A DNA stretch of 64,000 nucleotides from Acanthacorydalis orientalis. Lineage: Eukaryota > Arthropoda > Insecta > Megaloptera > Corydalidae. Positions within the stretch are counted from its first letter, which is position 1. Every line of letters begins with the position of its first letter. Positions 1 to 11,100 of the stretch are shown here, one piece after another. Below the pieces are notes generated by a model that saw nothing but the letters and a program-made list of their open reading frames with translations, ran no database searches and had not been told where the DNA came from. The translations under genes and the position numbers were made by a program. Location of the stretch: the NCBI GenBank assembly GCA_034766995.1, contig CM068325.1:9226768-9290767 (forward strand). The letters are read 5' to 3'.

Positions 1-168
1 GGTCCCACAAGAAGTGTTCCAGAATTGTTACGAAAACTGGAAAACTCACTGGAATAAGTGTATAGATGCGGGAGGGGACTACTTTGAAGGGGATCGCAGC
101 GATGTACCTTAATTTTTAAATATACTCGATTTTTGAATTTTGTCGCATTACTTAATTGTCTGACCTCG
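1..168 (+). mobile_element. mariner element, 3' end (cut by window start)
   Basis: The window opens inside a mariner transposase: the frame from base 2 reads the C-terminal end (EVFQNCYENWK... to SDVP, stop at about 109-111). It runs on to a terminal inverted repeat ending at 168, followed by TA at 169-170. The segment matches the end of the mariner at 42709-43645 with only about two visible differences in 168 bases, so both copies are one young family. The rest lies left of the window. Confidence 0.85.
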
Positions 169-619
169 TATATAATCATTCTCGCTGTTAAATGCTAGTG
201 AGTGTGTTCCTCTCGCAGATATATTGCAACGTTGTTTTTTTATAAAGTTGCAATATCTTTGTGATTATCATTGTCGAGTTATCTGGATTTTTTGCAACTT
301 TTCCCAGATCATGACCAAGCGCCACTTCCAACATCTGCGTTGCTTATTCCACGAAAATCTTTTCCAAACATTCATGGCATATACTGGTTATCGGGTCTCT
401 ATCGATTCCCGGGACGGTAACCACGTCGATGGCTCCCCCCATTCATTCCATGACGAGCAACGGCGCAGATTCGATCCTAAAAAAATGTGTGATTATCATA
501 ACACTATATTTATAATACACCATAATGTCATATTTACTCGTGACAATTTCGTGTAACTTCGGGTGTCGTCGTCAATAATATTTTAATTCAACTTTTTTTT
601 AGTGAAGTTTTACGAAACT

Positions 620-631
620 TTATATATATAC

Positions 632-682
<51 letters not shown>
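620..682. repeat. (TA)n microsatellite with ATAC interruptions
   Basis: A run of TA dinucleotides broken twice by an AC step. Simple-sequence DNA. Confidence 0.95.
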
Positions 683-683
<1 letters not shown>

Positions 684-1092
684 CAGATTTTGCATTGAAA
701 TATCGTTTATTATAAATAATAGTTGGCGATATGCCATTTGTAAATGAAATACAATATCGTGTAAGTAACCGTCGCGTGCTTTCTTACTAGTAACCGTTAT
801 TTTTTTTGAAATTTTTAATGACATCCGTAGACGGCCGGGGCTTTATTTCACTAATTACAATTTGGATTTCATCTTTTTTTGCTGGAAATTGTTTTATGAT
901 ACGTACATCAATACTTTAACGCGACCCCAAAAAAAGTAGTCCGAGAATCGATGTATACTTTGCAAAACAGACTATTCAAAGACAACAATGAATGTAAAAA
1001 AATGTAACGTAAGGGTGTGCTGCAACAACTAAAAAAAATGTTTTGTTTTCATCGATACCTAGTAACATAATGTAAAGTGTAACATAATGTAA

Positions 1093-1121
1093 GAGATTAT
1101 GGAAGTTACTTCCATAATCTC
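1093..1121. repeat. perfect short inverted repeat
   Basis: Arms of 14 bases (1093-1106 and 1108-1121) are exact reverse complements around a single central base. The flanks contain the repeated word CATAATGTAA. No terminator role is implied in a eukaryote; it may be the relic of a small inverted-repeat element. Confidence 0.7.
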
Positions 1122-1599
1122 ATTTTGCATGATTATTAGTTTGTAGTAAATGTGGAAATGATATCTGTCTGTACGTTTCTAGCATGAATTTAATTGTTTA
1201 TACGCTTGAAATTAATTCGGTCACAAAATGGTTGAATTGGAGAAATGTTCACAGTATACGCACGCCGATGAGATTACTATTTCCACATTTTTAATTGTGA
1301 TAGAATTGCATTGTATTGGTCGATGAATATATTTACTTGTTGAAAGCATTAAAAGCAGAATCGTTGTTAGAATTTCGAAAATCAGTGGTCCAACAGAGTA
1401 TACGGTTACGACAAATATTTGCTGAAGACAATAAGAATTATTCGATTAGAAGACAGTGTTAAGATCGGACTTAATTGTAGAGTATAATTGCATAAACGAA
1501 ACGGATCGATCAGATATATTTATACGATGACATTTTGAGAAAGTTCACTAAATGGACTAATAAAATCGATATCTGTCGATTGGTTCGTGACCTATTTAA

Positions 1600-3091
1600 C
1601 CCTTATGTTAGTAATCGGGTACCCCCCGCGGTGTATTTGTATGAATAGCTTAAAGAAAATTCAATATTTCATTTTAAGCTCTCAAATCGTCGTTTTTTAA
1701 CTTAAAAGAAAGCTAGTTGTGAGTGCATTTAATTTATTTATTTTTTACTTTTTTTTAAAAAATAAGCTTAAACTTCAGCCATCGCCCCATTAGCAACCGG
1801 GTACCCGGGTACCCACAGTGGAAAGCATAGGAAATAAATCGAAGATAATTTTTATAAATGCATGCAACTAAATTTTATTAAAAAAATAAAGAAATATTAC
1901 ACTTTTTTTTTATAATTAATGACATTGAACACATTGTACAAGATTAACTGAGTGCTCGTCACATACTGGTTGGTGACAATTGGCACAGTTCTTACGAGTC
2001 TTTCGCCGTCTTCTTATTGGCAAGGCATTGCAGACATGGCAAGATCCTGTTACTTTTTTTCTTCCGGTTTTATCTTTTACAATCACTGGACCAGGATTTA
2101 CCACGACTGTTTCTGTCAGTGCATGGCCTAAAATGCTTTCAACGGCAATTTTCGTTGAGAAGTGGCGCATTACTTGTGGATTCGCCGTGCGGTGTTCAAT
2201 CATCGGCAATGCCAGTTCTTCACTTAGCTTACGCATAAATTGACGACGTTCTGTCGTTTTTTTGGCGATCATTTTATTATTTTCATAATAAATTATATAT
2301 GATGCAAGTGAAGAAATGTCTAGCATGTTGAAGAACATTGCCATTGGCCATCTCGAAGATCGTCGTTGACTTGTGTACCTCCGGACCATTTGGTCCATTG
2401 TGTCAAAACCAGCTTTATATTTATTATAAAAATTTATAATTTCTGGTTTTTGTTTAGCGTCATCGCCGACAGATGCATCTGAATGCATTGTAGATAACAG
2501 AATGACAGCTTTATTTTTTTTTAGGAACGTAGGAACACATGGTAACTTTTTCGTGAAATCCAAAAACTGTCGAATACTGCTCCCGTGTCTTATTTGTTCC
2601 AATAACACTAGGGATGTAAGGTTTATTTTTTTTTACCGTGCCAACAATGATAATATTCCACGATAACAAATGTTCAGCAACGGGTAGAGTAGTAAAGAAG
2701 TTATCCGTGCAGATGTTTCTACCACTACCTCGGTACGGAGCCGCCAATTCTTTCTATATTAAAAAATACTCGACTCTAGTGCGCGATAGAAGAAGAAGAA
2801 ATAACCTTGAGTTTCTTTCTCTCTCCAATGGCATCTGCTCGGCTCCGAACAATAAAAACCGGCCGACTACCTGCAGTGCCCCAAATAGGTTTCAGATGTC
2901 ATTCACGATTCTATATTGTTATTATTATTTTTTTTCTTTAAATTATCACTAATTATTAATATTTCAAGAAAAAAATGTTTAGAAAAACATTTTTTTAATA
3001 AAATAAACAAAATTTTTAATACTCAGGTCTGTGGGTACCCGGGTACTCGGTTGCTAAAAGACGTCGGTAAAGTTGGTTACTAACATAAGGC
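1600..3091 (-). mobile_element. piggyBac-family transposon, internally deleted
   Basis: The element is bounded by TTAA at 1596-1599 and 3092-3095, the piggyBac target duplication. Ends begin CCCTTATGTTAGTAA, with one mismatch at the right end. Subterminal GGGTACCCGGGTACCC-type palindromes lie near 1799-1815 and 3031-3050. The interior carries only the C-terminal part of a transposase on the minus strand, plus the 5' untranslated end. The N-terminal half and first catalytic residues are missing. The copy at 50517-51818 has the same ends and keeps the other half of the gene. Confidence 0.88.
1916..2747 (-). pseudogene. piggyBac transposase, C-terminal part, frameshifted
   Basis: Two overlapping minus frames (2747 to 2511, then 2608 to 1916) together read the distal part of a DDE_Tnp_1_7 transposase. 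Visible marks are DNFFTTLPVAEHLL, the late catalytic block KYKAGFDTMDQMVRRY with RRSSRWP after it, and a C-terminal cysteine/histidine domain (CHVCNALP, CANCHQPVCDEHS, CVQCH), as in piggyBac proteins that bind their own ends. The change of frame near a run of A/T at about 2511-2525 breaks the gene, and the upstream half is deleted, so it cannot encode a working enzyme. Confidence 0.88.
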
Positions 3092-3095
3092 TTAA

Positions 3096-3870
3096 TGAAT
3101 TTTTACTATACAGATGTCCTTAATGTCGGTTATTGTTTTTTTTTTTTTTTTTACGAATATAAACTACGATTACAAATAAAAATAAACTTTATAATCGATC
3201 TATAATTAAAAATCGGTCCCACCGCCGCTATGCGTGCGTTTTATTCGGTCACCGATCGGTCGATATCGGGCACGTGGTCTGTGCTCCGATCGGTCGATAT
3301 CAGTTACGACTTACAGTTCGCGCGGATTTTTTTCTGTGTATAATTTGTTAATTTCTGTTAATCGTTGAGGGGCGGGGTACGAAGTTTCTTCGAGAGTTTG
3401 CGAGCGCAGAGCCGCCTAGTTTTTACTAAATGCTCGATACGTGTGATCGTAAACATTTACTTTTAAAAAGTCATCTCGACGGAGTGATCGTCGTTCTGGC
3501 ACTCGCAAATATAGGGTGATAAATTTAGGCTTCCACATGAAAGTATTAAAAAAAAAACGCAAAAGTAAAAAGAATCGTGTTATTTTTTAATTTTTGGGTT
3601 TATTTTAAGTTTCATGTGGAAACCTAAATTGACTCGTTCTTAATTTGCCCCTTTTTCAACGTTTCGAGTTACCTTTTCCAACGTTTCAACCGTTAATTAT
3701 AAAATTTCCGTTCGAATATTCCTTTTAAGGTGTTCCAACCTTTGTAGATGTAAACCTTCTCCTTTAAATCGCTCCGAAGAAAAATGTCCGCGGCCATTAA
3801 ATCTAACTATGTCGTTACATCGCACCGATTTAAAAATATCATATTTGGAAAACGATGTCCTAAGATATCG
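3096..3870. other. non-coding stretch with an inverted repeat
   Basis: No gene recognised. A 14-base word, GATCGGTCGATATC, occurs twice near 3250-3300. An imperfect inverted repeat of about 21 bases per arm lies at 3522-3542 and 3610-3630, enclosing an A/T-rich loop of about 67 bases. It could be a small fold-back element or a hairpin RNA. Confidence 0.5.
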
Positions 3871-3989
3871 ATCGTGTCTTTTTCTGTATGAAAAATGTAT
3901 CGTCTTGCTGAAACCGAACCTCTTCGTGCTCTTTCAGCTGTGCCGAAATATTTTTCTACGATTGTTATGAATCATTCACTATTAAGAGT

Positions 3990-4300
3990 TCATGTCACAG
4001 CACGACAAAAACGACAGGCCTTGGCCATCTTCAAAAGAATATGGTTTGAAGTAATCTTTTGTAATGTTACTGTACACCGAACAAGAAACTTTATTGTGTC
4101 CAAGGGCCGTCGGTGGCCTTGATATGGATTATTAATGTCGCAGAATGGCATATTTTTTTTGTTGACAAGGCCGTTTACGTGCAAAGAGGCTTCGTCGTTT
4201 ATCCATAAACTTTTCGAATATGAGTCATTACGTTCAACCATGTCGATTAAAGTTCTACTTTAACTGAAGTGCACTCGATGGTCGTTAGGCATTGTTTTTT
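3990..4300 (-). pseudogene. degenerate Tc1/IS630-like transposase fragment
   Basis: The minus strand from about 4241 reads WINDEASLHVNGLVNKKN followed by NNPYQGHRRPLDTIKF. This is the pattern around the first catalytic aspartate of DDE_3-type transposases: DEA/DES, H-x-NG-x-VN, then an NP motif and a W/F-rich strand. Sequence on both sides is too eroded to follow, and no terminal repeats were found. An old remnant; the family assignment rests on this one motif block. Confidence 0.5.
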
Positions 4301-5177
4301 ACGCCAGTTGAATCTTATATGAACACAACTTCAAAATTCTTTGTACTGAACTCTTTGTTATTCCGACGTGAGTTGAATGGCCGCGAGTGAAAGATTTAAT
4401 TTTTAACCACGCTTTCGGCTGCACTGTTTATGTTTTCAGCTGACCTTGTATTTCGTATTGAAATTTCGCAACCGACCTGTGAATTTTCAGGGCAGAGACG
4501 TATTTCTTAGATTAAAAATTCTATAAAATCTTCTTTGAGTTGAAACTCTACTCCGATTCTTTGCTAAATAAATCGTACCTATTTATATGCATTTCTTAAG
4601 CTGATAGTACATCGTTTAGAATTCCTTACGTTTCAATCTACAAAAAAAATTTCAACGTGTATGGAATAATATAAAAGTTATGAATAGTTCAGTTTATTAA
4701 TAAGACTTTTAGCGCTGCCTGTAAAAGAATTTAAACGACGACGAAATTCGGCACAATTTCTATAGGACGTTGCATTTGAATTCACGAAACAACACGATAT
4801 TGAAAATTAAAGTTTAATCGAAGAATGGCCTTTTAGTAGTAGCAGTGTAAAAACAAGCTCATCGATAAAATGTGTTCCTTTAAAATGACTAGCCGTATAT
4901 TTAAAAAAAAACAAAGACTAGTAAAAGTATTACTGGCGGTGAGGTGAAAAAAACATCTCGGCAGACGATAGTGTGTGTGTACGACTGATAAAAAAATGTC
5001 GCGGCTCAGATGATTCGCAAAGTGTTATATAATGATTATCACCTCACAGCGTATGCGTTCTATCCTGAATTTGGTTTCAATATAAATATTAAATATGCCC
5101 ATGTACGTTTCTGACACCAGACTACACTCGAATGAGAAACATTTTTCACTTGAATCATCGCTGTTCTTTTTTTTTGC
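4301..5177. other. presumed upstream region of the NACHT-ankyrin gene
   Basis: No gene recognised. It is AT-rich and ends in a long pyrimidine tract before the splice-acceptor-like site at 5178-5179. The promoter of the downstream gene, and any 5' non-coding exon, should lie here or further left; no convincing TATA or initiator could be singled out. Confidence 0.4.
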
Positions 5178-5179
5178 AG
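5161..5179 (+). promoter_or_regulatory. probable 3' splice site just before the NACHT-ankyrin start codon
   Basis: An almost uninterrupted pyrimidine run ends in GCAG (AG at 5178-5179), a textbook metazoan acceptor, 10 bases before the ATG at 5190. If used, the 5' leader contains an intron while the whole coding region is a single exon. An out-of-frame ATG at 5182 lies between acceptor and start and opens a frame ending at 5349 that overlaps the main frame. Confidence 0.6.
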
Positions 5180-5189
5180 ACATGCGACG

Positions 5190-8100
5190 ATGCCGTCCTC
5201 AACAAACAATCAAGTTTCCATCGTACCAGCCGACGAACATAATGTCGATCCTTTCGAAAATAGTTATACTTCCTCAGGGGACAAGATATGCTCGCACGGC
5301 CGTGACTATCAGTATAAAGTCATCGTTTACCTCATGTGTAAGCAACTGAATGCGAATTCTGAATATTTTCGTCTGGCGTGTGAAATGGATGACGCTGGAA
5401 AATTCGACGACATTGTCTTACATTATGTGGAAAATAACGAATGGAAATACAAATTATACCAACTTAAACACGTATCCGGTAAGAATAAGAAAATAAATTC
5501 CAACAAGATATTTGAAAAAGAATCGAAAAACTCGAGATATTCTCTAAATATGTACTTTGACTCGTTTGAGAAGGAAATTAAAGCAAAAAATTTCGAAAAC
5601 AAACACGAAGGTAAAATAGTCGAGGTCATTCTAATGACAAATGTCGGATTGGATTTCAGTAATGACCTCCATAAAAATATATTCGAGAAGTGTAACGAAG
5701 AAATCGGGGTAGTTTACAAGTTCAAGAAAGGCCGCGAAGTACTCGTACACTTTTTAAAATACGAGCACTCTCTTCGCGGAAAAGTTTTGAACGAGAACGG
5801 CGACTTATCGGTCGATGCTGAAGATTTTTTTAGTAAATTACGGATCCGTGTTGATTTTTGCGACGAAGAGGCCGAACGAAAAACCAAAGACGAAATAAAA
5901 AAGTTTCTTCGGGTCGACGACGAAGAGTACGTCGATAACGTATACAAGGATCTTTACAATAACATCGCTAGGTGGGTGTGCGATCCCCGAGGATATTTTG
6001 TCGGTAGACGAAAATGCATGGAATGGTTTACTGAAGCTAAAGAAAAAATAAAGAACCCGTCGGACGTCTTCAGTGAATTCCATTTGAATCGAATTAGAAC
6101 GCACGATGTTCGATTCATCGAAGAAAGTTTACGGAAATTCAGGAATATTTTCGAGCAGAATGCACGCGTTTGTCACGTGAGGACGCGTTGCAGCGTCGAC
6201 TTTTCACTTGTGAAAGTGGCGCAGTGCTTGGAAGAAGGAACATTCCGCTTGATCGGCGACGATGAGTTTATCACTTACGATAAAAACAAACTGATAAACG
6301 ATCTGCGATTAAATGAAATCCGTGTGTTGGTGATCGCTTGTTTTTCGTGTAAAACACTCGACATTCCGTCTTGGGAACGTATAAAGTTCATAATCGTCGC
6401 GAAATCTATATCTCTAACTGTAAATAATGTGCAGTGCATCGACGATGAGTTTAAATTTATTGAACTCGTACAATCGAAGCAAGAAGAACTCTTAGAGAAA
6501 GAAATTCGGTTTCAGACACGTTGTAGGAAAGTGCAACAAGTGTTTCGCCCGGACATCCGTCACATCATCGGTAATGATTTTCTGTTTAAACTCGTCACAT
6601 CGGCCGATCCGGTCGAGATCGACTCGTCAGCGGACAGGCTCAGATCGACGGACGCTTTTTATATCGACAGACGCGTGTCCTACGGAAACGAAATCGACAT
6701 GGCTCGGTTCGGACTGAACGACAGGGACGACGTCTACGTCTTCAGCGGGATGACGGAGACGCAGTTAAGAGAACTCTGCGAGGAAAAATCCGTGCGGAGA
6801 CGAGACGATTTCTCGAACAGGGGCGCGCGGCTCGACGATTCGAAAAGGGACGAGCGCGAGAGCAACGGCGCCGGCGAAACCGACGGCGAAGCCGACGACG
6901 AGGCCGACGTGATATTCTTATTACCGGAACGGAATCCGGAAGAAAAATTCAAACGGTTCTGCGAATCGTACGCGGGGAAGAATGTCGTGTGGATCGAGCA
7001 TTCCGAGACGAGATTCTATCTGAGGAAGGCGTCCCGATCGATCAGGCGCGTCAGGGATTTCGTACGTGAAGGAATCACGAACCGCTTCGACGACCGTCGG
7101 TTGACCGATCTGAACGACGATATAATCATCGTATGCGCGGACCCCGGAATGGGGAAGAGCACGTTGCTGTCGCGACTCGCGTCGAATCTCATCGAGGACG
7201 AAGATCGTCACGCGTGGATATTGCACGTGAATCTGACGGATCACGTGAAAGACTTCGGAGATCGAAAGACGTTCGACGTCGATTCCGCCACGGAATTCAT
7301 CGCCGACAGCCGACGCTTCGGCGCGTTCGAAAGGAGTCTCTTCGCGGAGTGGCCGGAAGTCACGATACTGTTCGACGCGTTCGACGAGATCGCCCCGGAT
7401 CACAGGCGAGCCGTCGTCGAACTCGTCACGAGTCTGAACCGAAACGAGAGATTCAGAATGTTCCTCACGTCGCGACCGAACGAAAAAGAATATCTCGAGG
7501 ACGTATTCAACCGTCTCTGCTATCGGCTCGATCCGTTCGATAAAGAAAACATGGCGTCGTTTCTCACGAACCGATGGAATCCGAGCGGCGACGTCGACCG
7601 AGATCGTTCGACGAGATTCATCGACGCGCTGATAGATTCGGTGAAATCGTCGACCGTCGACAGATCCGAACGACTCATGAACACTCCGCTCGAATGCAGG
7701 TTGATCGGCGACGTGTTCGAGAAGGAACATAAGGTTTTCGTCGAGGGACGCGACGATCCGCCGTTACCTAAACGCGTCGACGTGTTGGAACTCTTCGAAG
7801 AATTCGTGCTACTGAAGTGGAAAATATACGTCGAAGAGAAAAAAAAGCAATACATTCATCCCGCTTCGCCGCTAGAAAGGAAACATCTCGAGGATAGTTT
7901 TTTTCTGTTTAAAGAAAATCACAGACTGGCGAGTGTATATCTGCTGTTCGGAGATAAAATCGATTTGGACAATTTAAAAAGAAACGATTCCGAATGCATT
8001 TTAGATAAAAAAGAAAAACGCCAGCTGAAACGTTTCTTAAAAGAAATCGAAAGTGGAGATGAGAAGACGGGCATAATTCAGTCCGTACGCGACGGTACTC

Positions 8101-11100
8101 CCAAATACACGCATAGAATGTTCGCGGAGTATTTCGCTGCGGAGTTTTTTCACGAACTCGTCGAAGACGATCGACAAAAATCGAGAGAGTTTCTCGCCGA
8201 AGCCATGTTTCATTCTGAAAGAAAAACATTTAAGCTTTTTTTCGACCGTCTTTCCATTAAAGATCAAACATCATCAAAAATATTCAAAATCTTATTGAAC
8301 TGCGATGAAGATCGGTTCGATGATTTCATCGATAAGGAAGAAAGCAGTACGTTTGTCAGCTCGACCGACAAATTCGGCCGAAATGCACTTCACTTATGTG
8401 CCACGTATGAGTTCGACAACATCTTTCAACAGTTGCTCCGACGCGAGTTCGACATGAATGCAAGAGACGACTTCTTCGGATACACGCCAGTGCAGTACGC
8501 ATGCGTCGCACAGATGTGGAAGAATCTAGACTTGCTGTTGACGAAAAGCGACGAAAACATAACGGATTTCATTTCTGACAAAATTCAGTGCTTACTTCAC
8601 GCATCGAAGAACGGATATAAGGAAATAGTCAGAAACCTAATGGAGCACACTGAAGCAACTCACAGAGACGAATTTATCAACACGATAGACGGAGACAAAA
8701 GGACGCCGTTGTATTACGCAGCAATCTCGGGACACGTGTCTCTGACAAAGTACATAATGGAGGAAACTAATGTGAATTTAAGTCATAAATACGACTATGA
8801 CGGGAACACCATTCTGCATTCACTAGCACGAATATCCGAGGAACGAGACGGATCGATGGAGATAGTGCGACTATTAGCAAACACGGATTTGGTCAATACT
8901 AGAAATATTGAAGGTCGGACTCCACTTCATTATGCAGCCAATTGCGCATCGAAATCTGTCTATGAGTGCCTGTTAAATGCAAACCAAGCAGATGTTTTCG
9001 TTACCGACAATTCCAAGCTAACACTTTTACACATGCTGGTAGCAACACACGACGAACAGAAAATCGGAATTGTAAAAGAACTTATTTGTAGAGGCATTTC
9101 GATCGATGCTCGTGACGAATACGGAAGAACGCCGCTTCATATCGGCTGCGAATTCGGTTCTCGCGCTCTCTGCGAGTACTTGATCACAGAAATGCGAGCG
9201 GATATCAAGGCGGTCAATAACAGTAACTGGACTACCTTACATTACCTGGCGAAGAACAAGAATGAAAACATGGTCGAAGTTGCACGTTTGGTGGTCTCCG
9301 AAGGCGTCTCGATCGAAGCTCGTCATAACTACGGAAGTACGCCCCTTCTTGTCGCTTGCTCATTCGGCTCTCGCGCATTCTGTGAGTATTTGATCACAGA
9401 AGTGAAGGCGGATATTAAGGCAGTCAGTAACAGATACTGGACTACTTTACACTGTCTGGCAGAGAATAAGAATGAAAACATGGTCGAAATTGCACGTTTG
9501 CTGGTGTCTGAAGGCATTCCGATCGAAGCTCGTAATGAAGATGGAGGTACGCCTCTTCTTGTCGCTTGCTCGTTCGGCTCTCGCGCACTCTGTGAGTACT
9601 TGATCACAGAAATGAAAGCGGATATTATGGAAGTCAATAACAGAAACTGGACTACCTTACATTGCCTGGCGGAGAATAAGAATGATTACATGGTCGAAGT
9701 TGCACGTTTGCTGGTTTCTGAAGGTATTCCGATCGAAGCTCGTAATGAAGACGGAAATACACCTCTTCATGTCGCTTGCTCGTTCGGCTCTCGCGCACAC
9801 TGTGAGTACTTGATTATGGAAGCGAAAGCAGATATTAAGGCAGTCAATAACAAAAACTGGACTACCTTACACTCTCTGGCAAAGAATAAGAATGAAAACA
9901 TGATCGAAGTTGCACGTTTGCTGGTGTCTGAAGGCATTTCGATCGAAGCACGTGAGGAACATGGAAGAACGACTCTCCATCTCGCTTGCTCATTCGGCTC
10001 TCGCGCATTTTGTGAGTATTTGATCACAGAAGTGAAGGTGGATATTAAGGCAGTCAGTAACAGATACTGGACTACTTTACACTGTTTGGCAGAGAATAAG
10101 AATGAAAACATGGTCGAAATTGCACGTTTGCTGGTTTCTGAAGGCATTCCGATCGAAGCTCGTAACGAAGACGGAGATACGCCTCTTCTTGTCGCTTGTT
10201 CGTTCGGCTCTCACGCACACTGTGAGTACTTGATCACGGAAGCGAAAGCAGATACTAAGGCAGTCAATAACAAAAACTGGACTACCTTACACTCTCTGGC
10301 AAAGAATAAGAATGAAAACATGATCGAAGTTGCACGTTTGCTGGTGTCTGAAGGCATTTCGACCGAAGCACGTGAGGAACATGGAAGAACGACTCTCCAT
10401 CTCGCTTGCTCATTCGGCTCTCGCGCATTCTGTGAGTATTTGATCACAGAAGTGAAGGCGGATATTAAGGCAGTCAGTAACAGATACTGGACTACTTTAC
10501 ACTGTCTGGCAGAGAATAAGAATGAAAACATGGTCGAAATTGCACGTTTGCTGGTGTCTGAAGGCATTCCGATCGAAGCTCGTAATGAAGACGGAGGTAC
10601 GCCTCTTCTTGTCGCTTGCTCGTTCGGCTCTCGCGCACTCTGTGAGTACTTGATCACAGAAATGAAAGCGGATATTATGGCAGTCAATAACAGAAACTGG
10701 ACTACCTTACATTGTCTGGCAGAGAATAAGAATGAAAATATGATCGCAGTTGCACGTTTGCTTGTTTCTGGAGGCGTTTCGATCGAAGCTCGTAACGAAG
10801 ACGGAGATACGCCTCTTCTTGTCGCTTGCTCGTTCGGCTCTCGCGCTCTCTGCGAGTACTTGATCACAGAAATGCGAGCGGATATTAAGGCAGTCAATAA
10901 CAGTAACTGGACTATCTTACATTACCTGGCGAAGAACAAGAATGAAAACATGGTCGAAGTTGCACGTTTGGTGGTCTCCGAAGGCGTTTCGATCGAAGCT
11001 CGTCATAACTACGGAAGTACGCCCCTTCTTGTCGCTTGCTCGTTCGGCTCTCGCGCACTCTGTGAGTACTTGATCACAGAAATGCAAGCGGATATTATGG

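Larger units (their letters stand above)
171..1595. other. AT-rich intergenic DNA, no gene seen
   Basis: No convincing coding region. It contains a TA-rich microsatellite at 620-682, a perfect hairpin at 1093-1121, and at 205-235 a motif containing ATTGCAACGTT that recurs near the TA microsatellites at 35270 and 35370. The small frames here have no recognisable domain. Confidence 0.6.

Noticed and set aside
6921..7730. 269-codon minus-strand frame across the NACHT core
   Set aside because: Stop codons are rare here because of GC-rich codons on the plus strand. It has no domain, while the plus strand holds Walker motifs.
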